This document shows positions 1 to 8,096 of a DNA stretch of 32,787 nucleotides, piece after piece. The notes under the pieces were generated by a model. The model did no database searches and was not told the DNA's origin. It saw only the letters and a program-made list of their open reading frames with translations. The position numbers were made by a program, and so were the translations under genes. Every line of letters starts with the position of its first letter. Within the stretch, counting starts at the first letter, position 1. This stretch comes from Streptosporangiaceae bacterium (lineage in GTDB: Bacteria; Actinomycetota; Actinomycetes; Streptosporangiales; Streptosporangiaceae). The DNA lies in the NCBI GenBank assembly GCA_025934635.1, contig JAICWX010000067.1, positions 1-32,787 of the forward strand, written 5' to 3'.

Positions 1-793
1 CCACGTCCTCGTCCCCGTACAGGTCGGGCGTGGCCGCGAACAGCAGCCGGGTGTAGGGGTGGCGGGGCTGGTGGAACAGCGACTCCATCGGCCCGCACTC
101 GGCGATCTCGCCCGCGTACATGACCGCCGCCCGCCCGCAGGTCTGGGCCACCACCGGCAGGTCGTGGGTGACCAGCACCAGGGCCAGGCCGAGCTCGGAC
201 GACAGCCGGGTGAGCAGGTCCAGGATCTGCGCCTGCACCATCACGTCCAGGGCCGTGGTGGGCTCGTCGGCCAGCAGGATCCGGGGCTGGCAGGCCAGCG
301 CCATCGCGATCGACGCGCGCTGCCGCATGCCGCCGGAGAACTCGTGCGGGTAGCGTTCGCCGCCGGCCGCCGGGATGCCGACCAGTTCCAGCAGCTCGCC
401 GGCCCGCTTGCGGGCCGCCGCGCCCGTAGCGATGCCGTGGAAGGCCATCGGCTCGGCGATCTGCCAGCCGATCTTCTTCACCGGGTTGAGCGCGTTCATC
501 GCGCCCTGGAACACCATCGCGATGTCTTTCCACCGGTAGCCGCGGGCCGAGTCCTCGCCGCCGGCCAGGATGTCGTTCCCGTCGATGCGGACCTGCCCGG
601 ACAGCGACGCGGACGGCGGCAGCAGCCCCATCATGGCCAGGATCGTGGTCGTCTTCCCGCAGCCGGACTCACCGACCAGCCCGAACCGCTCGCCCTTCTC
701 GAGCGCGAAGCTCACTCCCTGGACCGCGTGCACCGGCTGGCCCTGCGGCAGGTCGAACCAGACGTTCAGGTCGGCTACCTCGAGCAGGCTCAT
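1..793 (-). CDS. ABC transporter ATP-binding protein, oligopeptide/dipeptide type (DppD/OppD-like), 3' end outside window
   Basis: This is the ATPase subunit of a peptide/nickel-type importer, which powers uptake from the cytoplasmic face. The minus-strand translation begins MSLLEVADLNVWF. It contains a Walker A (GESGCGKTT), the long DppD-type Q-loop segment (AMVFQGAMNALNP), the signature FSGGMRQRASIAMAL, a Walker B ending LLADEPTTALD and the H-loop VTHDLPVV. It then runs off the left edge at the start of the C-terminal oligopeptide extension (HPYTRLLFAATPD). Its ATG overlaps the stop of the upstream permease as ATGA at 790-793, implying translational coupling. Family is certain; the substrate is inferred only from subunit type. 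Confidence 0.95.
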   Translation of the reverse strand, partial: MSLLEVADLNVWFDLPQGQPVHAVQGVSFALEKGERFGLVGESGCGKTTTILAMMGLLPPSASLSGQVRIDGNDILAGGEDSARGYRWKDIAMVFQGAMNALNPVKKIGWQIAEPMAFHGIATGAAARKRAGELLELVGIPAAGGERYPHEFSGGMRQRASIAMALACQPRILLADEPTTALDVMVQAQILDLLTRLSSELGLALVLVTHDLPVVAQTCGRAAVMYAGEIAECGPMESLFHQPRHPYTRLLFAATPDLYGDEDV

Positions 794-1749
794 ATGGCCC
801 CCGGCCCCCGTCCGGCCAGCGGCCGGATCCGCCAGCGGCGGACCGACAGGTGGGCCACCTTCAGTCGCGGGTTCAGGGCGTCCTCGATCGCCTGCCCGAG
901 CAGGAAGCAGCCGACGATGACGATGGCGATCACGAAGCCGTCCGGCACGATCGCCCACCACGCGCCGGAGCTGATCGCCGTCCGCTCGAAGGCGTGCTCC
1001 AAGATGGTGCCCCAGGTGGTGACGGTGGGGTCCTCCAGGCCGAGGAACGCCAGCGCGGTCTCCAGGTAGATCGCGATCGCGACGGTGAGCACCGTGTTGG
1101 CCATCAGCAGCGGGCCGACCTGCGGCAGGATGTGCCGGGCGATGATCCGGGTGTGGCCGGCCCCGATCGCCTTGGCCCGCTTGATGTAGACCCGCTCCTT
1201 GAGGCTCATCACCTGGGCGCGGATGATCCGCGCGGTGGAGGTCCACTCCAGGATCCCGATCACGATGATCACGTGGAACAGGCTGGGCCCCCAGATGTCC
1301 GCGATCACCAGCGCGAACACCAGGTCGGGGATGACCAGCAGGTAGTCGGTGATGCGCATCAGGACGGTGTCGACCCAGCGGCCGAAGTAGCCGGACAAGA
1401 TGCCGACCCCGCCGCCGATCACCATGGCCACCACGGTGGCGGCGAACCCGATCACCAGCGAGATCCGGCCGCCCTGCATGAGCTCGCTGAGCATGTCGAT
1501 GCCGCCGTCATCGCAGCCGAGCCAGTGGCGGCCCGACGGCGGCGCGTAGACGGCGCAGGTCTGGGCGGTCGCGCTGTAGGGCGAGATGTAGGGGGCGATG
1601 ATCGCCAGCAGGATGAAGAACGCGAGCACCGCCAGCCCGGTCACCGCGGCCTTGCGCTCCCGCAGCACGCTGCCCAGGAACCCCTGCTCGCGGGGCGGCA
1701 CGCCGATGCCCTCGGCGGCCAGCGACGGGTCCTGGATCGGCAGGCTCAT
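790..1749 (-). CDS. ABC transporter permease, DppC/OppC family
   Basis: This 319-residue protein is the second membrane subunit of the peptide-type importer. It has the N-terminal extension and first helix typical of DppC (around residues 30-55), a periplasmic loop, and then five more hydrophobic segments. A cytoplasmic EAA-type loop (RAKAIGAGHTRIIARHILP) contacts the ATPase. Two cysteines lie in the first periplasmic loop (CAVYAPPSGRHWLGCDD), a spacing often seen in this family. The ATG overlaps the upstream permease stop (ATGA at 1746-1749), and its own stop overlaps the ATPase start. Confidence 0.95.
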   Translation of the reverse strand: MSLPIQDPSLAAEGIGVPPREQGFLGSVLRERKAAVTGLAVLAFFILLAIIAPYISPYSATAQTCAVYAPPSGRHWLGCDDGGIDMLSELMQGGRISLVIGFAATVVAMVIGGGVGILSGYFGRWVDTVLMRITDYLLVIPDLVFALVIADIWGPSLFHVIIVIGILEWTSTARIIRAQVMSLKERVYIKRAKAIGAGHTRIIARHILPQVGPLLMANTVLTVAIAIYLETALAFLGLEDPTVTTWGTILEHAFERTAISSGAWWAIVPDGFVIAIVIVGCFLLGQAIEDALNPRLKVAHLSVRRWRIRPLAGRGPGAI

Positions 1750-2711
1750 GTGGTGATCCTGGGGTCGAGCCGGAAGTAGAGCAGGTCAGCGAAGAAGTTG
1801 AGCAGGATCACCGAGACGGTCAGGATCAGGAACCCGCCCTGCAGCATGGGGTAGTCGCGCTGGCCGATCGCGCTGTACATGGCCAGCCCGATGCCGGGCC
1901 AGCTGAAGATCACCTCGACCAGCAGCGCCCCGCCCACGATGAAGCCGAGTTCCAGCGCGATCAGCGTGACCATCGGCAGCAGCGCGTTGCGGACCGCGTG
2001 CCGCCACACGATGCGCCGCACCGGCAGGCCCTTGGCCCGGGCGGTGAGAACGTAGTCCTCGCCCAGCGTCTCCAGCATCGACGACCGGACCACCAGGGTG
2101 TAACTGCCGTAGGCGGTCAGCATCAGCGTCGCCGCGGGCAGGATCATGTGCTTGCCGATGTCGCCCAGGTGCTGCCAGAACGGCTCGGCCGTGAACAGGA
2201 ACGGGTCGCTCATCCCGCCGGCCGGCAAGATGCCGGCGAACAGGATCAGCAGCATCAGGCCGAGCCACTGGGTGGGGAAGGCGTAGAAGAAGATGGCCAG
2301 GTTGGTGCTGGCGTGATCGGGCGCCGAGCCGCGCCGCCAGGCGGACAGCACGCCGGTGAAGACGCCGGCCACGATCGCCGCCACCGTGCCGATGGTGACC
2401 ACCGGGATGGTGTTCTTCAGGTCGGCCAGCAGCAGGTGGCTCACCGGCTGCTGGTTGGCGAACGAGATCCCCATGTTCCCGTGCGCCAGGTTCCCCAGGT
2501 AGATGAGGTACTGCTCCCACTTGGGCTTGTCCAGGCCGAACTGCACCAGCAGCGCGTGCCGCAGCGCCGGGGACGCGTGCGGGACGCGGGACAGGTCGGT
2601 GATCGCGCTGCCCGGCAGCACCCGGAACAGGAAGAAGTTGATCGTGATCGCGACGAAGATCGTCACCAGGGCGAAGAAGCCCCGCTTGATCACGTAGTCG
2701 GCGCTGCGCAC
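1746..2711 (-). CDS. ABC transporter permease, DppB/OppB family
   Basis: This 321-residue protein is the first permease of the importer. It shows the DppB hallmark N-terminus (a helix near residues 9-30 followed by FRVLPGSA), a long periplasmic segment with QFGLDKPKWEQYL, and a C-terminal permease core. The EAA loop is TARAKGLPVRRIVWRHAVRNALLP. Translation probably starts at a GTG at 2711, three bases after the lipoprotein gene's stop codon. The protein length is normal for the family. Confidence 0.95.
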   Translation of the reverse strand: MRSADYVIKRGFFALVTIFVAITINFFLFRVLPGSAITDLSRVPHASPALRHALLVQFGLDKPKWEQYLIYLGNLAHGNMGISFANQQPVSHLLLADLKNTIPVVTIGTVAAIVAGVFTGVLSAWRRGSAPDHASTNLAIFFYAFPTQWLGLMLLILFAGILPAGGMSDPFLFTAEPFWQHLGDIGKHMILPAATLMLTAYGSYTLVVRSSMLETLGEDYVLTARAKGLPVRRIVWRHAVRNALLPMVTLIALELGFIVGGALLVEVIFSWPGIGLAMYSAIGQRDYPMLQGGFLILTVSVILLNFFADLLYFRLDPRITT

Positions 2712-2714
2712 CCG

Positions 2715-4397
2715 TCAGGCCTTGTGCACGGTGTCCATGGGGATGATCGACATCGAGTTGAACGAGCCGCCGCCCACCTCCGGCAGGGGGCTCCAGTGGC
2801 TGCTCTGGGCCTCGATCGAGTCCGGGTAGTCGATCACCAGGTACGGCGCGGCCGAGGCGATCATGTGCTGCATCTGGTAGACCAGCTGCCGCCGCTGGGC
2901 CGGGTCCATCGCCGCGCTCTGCCGGGAGTACAGCTGGTCGTACGCCTTGCTGCAGTACCCGGTGTCGTTCCACACGTTGAAGGAATTGCAGGTCAGCACC
3001 GAGAGCATGAAGTCGGGGTCGGTCAGCGGGAACCAGTCCCACATGGACAGCTCGAAGTCGCGGTAGCCGTTGGCCGTGATCGCGTCGTAGGCGGCCGAGG
3101 GATCGAGGACCTTCAGCTTCAGCTGGACGCCGATCTTCTTGAAGTCCGGCTGGATGGTCTGGAAGGTGCGGGTGAGGTACTCGGCGGCCAGGTCCGACGA
3201 CATGATGACGGTGTAGGACATCGGGTGGCCGTTGGCGATCCGCAGGCCGTCAGGACCCATCGTGTACCCGGCGTTGTCGAGGAGCTGGTTGGCGGTCGCC
3301 AGGCTGAACGTCGTCGGCTTCATGGCCGGGTCCGACCACGAGCCGGTGGCGGGCGGGATGATCGTGGAACCGGGCTGCCCGTGCCCGAGCAGCGAGGTCG
3401 CCACCACGCCGTGCCGGTCGATCGCGTGATCGAACGCCTGCCGCAGCAGCGGGTTGAGCAGCTCGGCGTGGCTGGCGTCCTGCCGCGGGTTGGAGTTGAT
3501 GATGAAGTCGTCGAAGGAATCCCCGGGGGTGGACCGGACCAGGAAGTGGTTCGCCTTGAGGGTGGCCACCGAGGTCGGCGGGACCGGCACCTCCACCCCG
3601 TCCAGCTGGCCGCTCTTGAGCGCGGTCACCTCGGCGTCGGTGGTCTGGAAGAACTGCAGCCCGAAGCCGTCGATGTGCGGCTTCGGCCCGTAGAAGGCCG
3701 GGTTCTTCTTGAACAGCGCGACCTGCTTGGGCGTGTATTTCGTCAGGATGAACGGGCCGCCGGAGACGATCGGCGCGCTGTTCTGGAATGTCTTCAGCGC
3801 CTTGCCGTTGCCGGTGGCGTACCGGGCCCAGACGTGCTCGGGCAGGACCGGCACCTGCTGGAGCTGCGACAGCACGTTGGCCACCGGCTGGGAGTAGGTC
3901 AGCACCAGGGTGGTCGCGTTCGGCGCGGTCGCGCTCTTCATGTGCGCGACCGCGCCGGCCGAGTTGGCGGTGGCCCCGTCGGCGAACTTGATGATGGTGC
4001 TGAACGTCCAGGCCGCGTCGGCCGCCGTCAGCGGCTTGCCGTCGGACCACTTCGCGTCCGGCGCCGTGGTGAAGGTCCAGATCCTGCCGTCCGGCGAGGT
4101 CTTCCAGCTGCGCGCGAAGTTCGCCACGATCTTCAGCGCGGGGGTGTACTGCACCAGCGTGGGATAGACGTACTCGAACGTGGTGTACGCGTCGCTCTGG
4201 AAGGCGATGAACGGGTTCAGCGAGTCGATCGTGGAGGCCGTTCCCATCCGGAACACCCCGCCCTCCTTGATCGCGCTGCCGCCGCCGCTGCCCCCCGAGC
4301 TGCCGCCGCAGGCAGCCAGGGTCAGTGCGGTCGCGGCGGCCACCAGCAGCGCCGCCGGCCTGTGCCTGCGCAATCCCACCATCGGCCGTCCCATCAC
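2715..4397 (-). CDS. Extracellular solute-binding lipoprotein, family 5 (peptide/nickel type)
   Basis: This 560-residue protein is the ligand-binding component of the importer and would be anchored outside the membrane. A positively charged N-terminus and a hydrophobic stretch lead into the lipobox LAAC, followed by a Gly/Ser-rich linker. The mature part has family-5 landmarks such as FRMGTASTIDSLNPF, the W-rich SPDGRIWTFTTAPDAKWSDG, and FDHAIDRHGV. Start choice is between GTG 4397 and ATG 4394, both reachable from an AGGAAG ribosome site; ATG 4382 would also leave a good signal peptide. It is the first gene of a four-gene operon. The binding pocket gives no substrate clue I can read. Confidence 0.93.
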   Translation of the reverse strand: MMGRPMVGLRRHRPAALLVAAATALTLAACGGSSGGSGGGSAIKEGGVFRMGTASTIDSLNPFIAFQSDAYTTFEYVYPTLVQYTPALKIVANFARSWKTSPDGRIWTFTTAPDAKWSDGKPLTAADAAWTFSTIIKFADGATANSAGAVAHMKSATAPNATTLVLTYSQPVANVLSQLQQVPVLPEHVWARYATGNGKALKTFQNSAPIVSGGPFILTKYTPKQVALFKKNPAFYGPKPHIDGFGLQFFQTTDAEVTALKSGQLDGVEVPVPPTSVATLKANHFLVRSTPGDSFDDFIINSNPRQDASHAELLNPLLRQAFDHAIDRHGVVATSLLGHGQPGSTIIPPATGSWSDPAMKPTTFSLATANQLLDNAGYTMGPDGLRIANGHPMSYTVIMSSDLAAEYLTRTFQTIQPDFKKIGVQLKLKVLDPSAAYDAITANGYRDFELSMWDWFPLTDPDFMLSVLTCNSFNVWNDTGYCSKAYDQLYSRQSAAMDPAQRRQLVYQMQHMIASAAPYLVIDYPDSIEAQSSHWSPLPEVGGGSFNSMSIIPMDTVHKA

Positions 4398-4631
4398 CAG
4401 ATACTTCCTGAATGAACGTTTAAGGTGCGTAATCCTGACATGGCGGGCCGGCGGCCCGCAAGACCGGGACGCAAACGTTAACGATCAGAGACCCCGTGAA
4501 GGCGCTGGCCACGACCATGATCAGCACCGGATCCGGTCGGCGGCATTGGCACACTTATCTAACTGAGTTAGCGTTGGCGGCAGAGCCCAGCAGGGTCCCA
4601 TGGTGGCATCCGATCTGCGCGGGAGCAGCTG
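4398..4631. promoter_or_regulatory. Divergent control region with CTAACT-G-AGTTAG palindrome
   Basis: This 234-base stretch separates the importer operon from the monooxygenase-esterase gene. At 4559-4571 there is a perfect 13-base dyad, CTAACT-G-AGTTAG, about 60 bases before the plus-strand start; this size and position suit a regulator operator. Two related motifs, AACGTTTAA (4415-4423) and AACGTTAAC (4474-4482), lie nearer the importer. A GGGAG ribosome site (4621-4625) sits six bases before the plus-strand ATG. No regulator gene is adjacent, so the binding protein is unknown. Confidence 0.5.
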
Positions 4632-7235
4632 ATGAGCGAGCAATTCGACGCGGTAGTGGTAGGCGCTGGTTTCTCCGGCCTGTACATGCTCTACCGGCTC
4701 CGCCAGCTCGGGCTGTCGGTGCGGGTCTTCGACGCGGCCGGCGACGTCGGCGGGACGTGGTACTGGAACCGCTATCCCGGGGCGCGCTGCGACGTCCCCA
4801 CCACGGACTACACCTTCAGCTTCGACCCGGAGCTGGAGAAGGAGTGGACCTGGTCCGAGAAGTACGCCACGCAACCGGAGATCCTGGACTACCTGCGGTT
4901 CGTGGCCGACCGGCACGGGCTGCGCTCCGACATCGAGTTCTCGACCGCCGTCACCGCGGCCCGCTGGGACGAGCCGGCGAGGCAGTGGGTGATCACGGCC
5001 GACGGCGGCCGGGAGGTGCGGTGCCGGCACTACATCATGGCCACCGGCTGCCTGTCGGTGCCCAAGTCGGCCGACATCGAAGGCGCGGACCGGTTCGCCG
5101 GGCCGGTCTACTTCACCAGCCGCTGGCCGCACGAGGGCGTCGACTTCACCGGCCAGCGGGTCGCGGTCATCGGCACCGGCTCGTCGGGCATCCAGTCCAT
5201 CCCGCTGATCGCCCGCCAGGCCAGCCAGCTCACGGTCTTCCAGCGCACCGCGAACTTCTCCATCCCGGCGGGCAACGGCCCGGCCCCGGCCGAGACGCTG
5301 CGGCAGCTGGACGAGGGCCGTGACGCGTACCGCGATGCCGCCCGGTGGTCCCGGGGAGGAGTCCCCGTCGAGCCGACCGATGTCCTCGCCGGCGCCGCCA
5401 GCGAGGAGGTCCGCCGCGAGCGCTTCGAGGCCGCCTGGCGGCAGGGTGAGCTGTTCGGCATCCTCAACGTCTTCGCCGACCAGGGCGTGAACCCGGCCGC
5501 CAACGACATCGTGGCCGAGATGATCCGCGAGAAGATCCGCGCGACGGTGAACGACCCGGAGACCGCCGAGGCGCTGTGCCCGCGCGGCCATTACTTCGGG
5601 ACCAAGCGGCCGTGCCTCGACACCGGCTACTTCGAGACCTTCAACCGGCCGCACGTCCGGCTGGTCGACCTGCGCACAGAACCGATCGTCACCATCACCG
5701 AGGACGGCATCGAGACGGCCAGCGAGGCCTTCGGTTTCGACGCCATCGTGTACGCCACCGGCTTCGACGCCATGACCGGCGCCCTGGTCGGGGTCGACGT
5801 CACCGGCCGGGACGGCCAGTGCCTGAAGGAGAAGTGGGCCGCCGGGCCGTCCACCTACCTGGGCCTGATGACCACCGGGTTCCCGAACTTCTTCATGCTC
5901 ACCGGGCCGGGCAGCCCGTCCGTCCTGTCGAACATGGCCGTCTCGATCGAGCAGCACGTCGACTGGGTGGCCGGGTGCCTCAAGGACCTGCGCGACGAAG
6001 GCCTGGAGACGATCGAGCCGACCGAGCTGGCCGAGGCCGGGTGGAACCAGCACAACCAGGACTGCGCCGCCATCACCCTGCATCCCACCGCCAACTCCTG
6101 GTACATGGGCGCCAACGTTCCCGGCAAGCCGCGCGTGTTCCTGCCCTACATCGGCGGGGTGGGCGCCTACCGGCAGGCCTGCGACGACGTGGTCGCGCAG
6201 GACTACCTCGGGTTCATGCGGACCGGCCCGGACGCCGTCCGCTGCCGGGACGGGGTGATCCGGCGCATGCAGCCCGACGTCGCCATGGTCATGGAGTTCG
6301 TGGCCGCGCTCGGCCTGCCGGCCATGGAGACCCTGTCGGCCGGGGACGCGCGGGCCCTGATGGCGGCCACCGCGGAAAACCGCCCGCCGGGTCCCGACGT
6401 GGCCGAGGTCACCGACGGGGTGATCCCCACCGGTGACGGCGAGCTGCCGTACCGGCTGTACCGCCCGGCCGGGGTGCCCGCGGGCCCGCGCCCGCTGGTG
6501 GTGTACTTCCACGGCGGCGGCTGGGTACTCGGCAACCTGGACTCGGACGACCCGCTGATCCGGGACCTGTGCGCGCGCTCCGGCGCGGTGATCGTGTCGG
6601 TGAACTACCGCCACGCCCCCGAGGTCCGCTTCCCCGCCGCCGCGCTGGACGCCTTCGCGGCGGTGCAGTGGGCCGCCGCCAGCGCCATCGAGCTGGGCGG
6701 CATCCCCGGCCAGCTCGCCGTGGCCGGCTGGAGCGCGGGGGGCAACGTCGCCGCCGTCGCCTGCCAGCTGGCCCGCGACGCCGGCGGCCCGGAGATCTCC
6801 GGGCAGCTGCTGCTCACCCCGGCGGTCGACTCGGACCTGACCCGGCCGTCGTATGAGGAAAACGGCGACGGGTACATCCTCACCACGCCGCTGATGCACT
6901 GGTTCTGGGATCACTACGCCGACCCGGCCGACCGCGATGATCCCCGGGCCGCCCCGCTGCGCGGCAACCTGGCCGGCCTGCCGCCCGCCTGCATCGTCGC
7001 CGCCGACTTCGACCCGCTGCGCGACGAGGGCGCCGCCTACGCCCGCGCCCTCGAGGCGGCCGGGGTGCCGGCCCGCCTCATCCGGGCCCGCGGGCACACC
7101 CACACGTCGGTGACCATGGTCGACGTGGTCCTGTCGGGGGCGCCGGTCCGGGCCGAGATGGCCGCGGCGCTCAAGGGGTTCTTCCCGGCCGCCGAACCGC
7201 AGTCGTCCGCCGCGGCGTCGGCGCCTGCGAGCTGA
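4632..7235 (+). CDS. Fusion of Baeyer-Villiger-type flavin monooxygenase and HSL-family alpha/beta hydrolase
   Basis: This 867-residue protein joins two enzymes. Residues 1-535 are a class B flavin monooxygenase: FAD Rossmann GAGFSG (11-16), [21 protein letters not shown] Rossmann GTGSSG (181-186), and the catalytic-type arginine R326 in GTKRP. Residues about 545-867 are a complete hormone-sensitive-lipase-type esterase: oxyanion HGGG (627-630), nucleophile Ser701 in GWSAG, acid Asp794 in DPLRDEG, and His824 (or His822) in GHTHTS. Monooxygenases of this type turn ketones into esters or lactones, so the esterase would hydrolyse the product; this coupling is an inference. The Baeyer-Villiger fingerprint reads [12 protein letters not shown], with Phe161 where the family has His. 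The start has a GGGAG site; the substrate is unknown. Confidence 0.92.
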   Translation: MSEQFDAVVVGAGFSGLYMLYRLRQLGLSVRVFDAAGDVGGTWYWNRYPGARCDVPTTDYTFSFDPELEKEWTWSEKYATQPEILDYLRFVADRHGLRSDIEFSTAVTAARWDEPARQWVITADGGREVRCRHYIMATGCLSVPKSADIEGADRFAGPVYFTSRWPHEGVDFTGQRVAVIGTGSSGIQSIPLIARQASQLTVFQRTANFSIPAGNGPAPAETLRQLDEGRDAYRDAARWSRGGVPVEPTDVLAGAASEEVRRERFEAAWRQGELFGILNVFADQGVNPAANDIVAEMIREKIRATVNDPETAEALCPRGHYFGTKRPCLDTGYFETFNRPHVRLVDLRTEPIVTITEDGIETASEAFGFDAIVYATGFDAMTGALVGVDVTGRDGQCLKEKWAAGPSTYLGLMTTGFPNFFMLTGPGSPSVLSNMAVSIEQHVDWVAGCLKDLRDEGLETIEPTELAEAGWNQHNQDCAAITLHPTANSWYMGANVPGKPRVFLPYIGGVGAYRQACDDVVAQDYLGFMRTGPDAVRCRDGVIRRMQPDVAMVMEFVAALGLPAMETLSAGDARALMAATAENRPPGPDVAEVTDGVIPTGDGELPYRLYRPAGVPAGPRPLVVYFHGGGWVLGNLDSDDPLIRDLCARSGAVIVSVNYRHAPEVRFPAAALDAFAAVQWAAASAIELGGIPGQLAVAGWSAGGNVAAVACQLARDAGGPEISGQLLLTPAVDSDLTRPSYEENGDGYILTTPLMHWFWDHYADPADRDDPRAAPLRGNLAGLPPACIVAADFDPLRDEGAAYARALEAAGVPARLIRARGHTHTSVTMVDVVLSGAPVRAEMAAALKGFFPAAEPQSSAAASAPAS

Positions 7236-7237
7236 AC

Positions 7238-7275
7238 GCCGGCGCCGGAAGCGGAAAGCTGCTTCCGGCGCCGGC
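7238..7275. terminator. Strong hairpin between convergent genes
   Basis: Arms GCCGGCGCCGGAAGC (7238-7252) and its exact complement (7261-7275) form a 15-bp stem with an 8-base loop, starting two bases after the fusion gene's stop. No T-run follows, which is common for actinobacterial terminators. It lies between convergent genes and could stop transcription from both sides. Confidence 0.8.
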
Positions 7276-7303
7276 GCCCTCAGCTCGGCCGAACGGCCGG
7301 GTG

Positions 7304-7867
7304 TTACTTGCCGTCTGCCTCGACGAGGCGCTCGACGAGCTCGTCGACGTTGCCCGTCTTGGGCAGGTTACGCCGGTCCAGCAGGTCGCTCAGCTCGGCC
7401 TTGGTCCGGCCCTCGTAGCGCTCGCGGGCCTTGTCGTGAGCCTGCCGGGCCTGGTCGCGCTCGGCCTTGCGGGCCTCGCGGACCGCCTCCTGCTCGGCCT
7501 GCCTGACCTGCTCCGCCTGCTGGCGGGCGGCCTGCTCGGCCTGGCCGGCCTGCTCGTGCACCAGGGCGCGGGCTGACTCGGCCTGCTCGCGCACGAGGCC
7601 GCTGACCGACTCGGCCTGCTCGCGGACCACGCCGGTCAGCATGGTGCTCGCTTCCACCCACTTGATGGTGAGGTCGCGGCTTATGTCGACCGTGCGCTGG
7701 ACGAACTCGAAGTAGCGCTCGACCACGGGAACCAGGTCGACCTGCGGCAGGCCCGGAAGCGTCTGGTTGCTCAGCGCCCGCGCGCCCTGCGTCCAGAAGT
7801 CGGCGATCTTTTCTACCGGGTCAGTCGCCCGGCTCACTGCAGAGCTGTACTGCTCGGTGACGCTCAT
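7304..7867 (-). CDS. Phasin-like coiled-coil protein with C-terminal SAP-type motif
   Basis: The preferred start is the ATG at 7867 (MSVTEQYSS), with a GGGAG site nine bases upstream, giving 187 residues; an upstream in-frame start would add 18 residues but lacks a better site. Residues 1-70 resemble the amphipathic N-terminus of phasin-like granule proteins. Residues about 75-150 form a long charged coiled coil rich in EQA/RQAEQ repeats. The last 37 residues (YEGRTKAELSDLLDRRNLP...) match the SAP helix-extended-helix fold, which often binds DNA. A role in organising polyester granules or tethering something to DNA is inference; function is not established. Confidence 0.75.
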   Translation of the reverse strand: MSVTEQYSSAVSRATDPVEKIADFWTQGARALSNQTLPGLPQVDLVPVVERYFEFVQRTVDISRDLTIKWVEASTMLTGVVREQAESVSGLVREQAESARALVHEQAGQAEQAARQQAEQVRQAEQEAVREARKAERDQARQAHDKARERYEGRTKAELSDLLDRRNLPKTGNVDELVERLVEADGK

Positions 7868-7914
7868 ATGCGTGAACTCCCTACATCTGTCCGCCTCGGT
7901 GTCTCCGTAGACGT

Positions 7915-7941
7915 TACGCAAACTTTATCAAGCATTGCGTA
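7915..7941. promoter_or_regulatory. Inverted repeat TACGCAA-N13-TTGCGTA
   Basis: Perfect 7-base arms at 7915-7921 and 7935-7941 lie in the 229-base gap between the SAP-protein gene and the divergent kinase gene. They sit about 48 bases upstream of the SAP-protein start, in a locally AT-rich patch, so they could be a regulator site overlapping its promoter. No binding protein can be named. Confidence 0.4.
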
Positions 7942-8096
7942 CTTTAGGAAGCGCCAACTCGCCCGCCGCGTGTGACCCCGCCCACGATCGGATGGAGTCG
8001 CTCCCGGGAACCTTTGCGCGGCCCTGCTCGCGATCTCTTTCGGTAGCGTGGTATCGCTGCGAGACTGACAGGGAGACCGACGGCGAGGGAGGACTC

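Noticed and set aside
1998..4415. About 800-codon plus-strand frame opposite the importer genes
   Set aside because: It is low-complexity, rich in Arg, Gly, Val and His, and covers two well-supported minus-strand genes. It is a GC-bias shadow.
4521..7103. Long open frame antisense to the monooxygenase-esterase gene (over 850 codons)
   Set aside because: It is the mirror of a high-GC coding region: the composition is biased to Gly, Arg, Val and Asp, with no domain and no ribosome site. The plus strand has clear motifs throughout.
7238..7275. Possible REP-type repeat or attachment site
   Set aside because: Only one copy is seen in the window and it sits directly after a stop codon between convergent genes. 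A terminator is the simpler reading.
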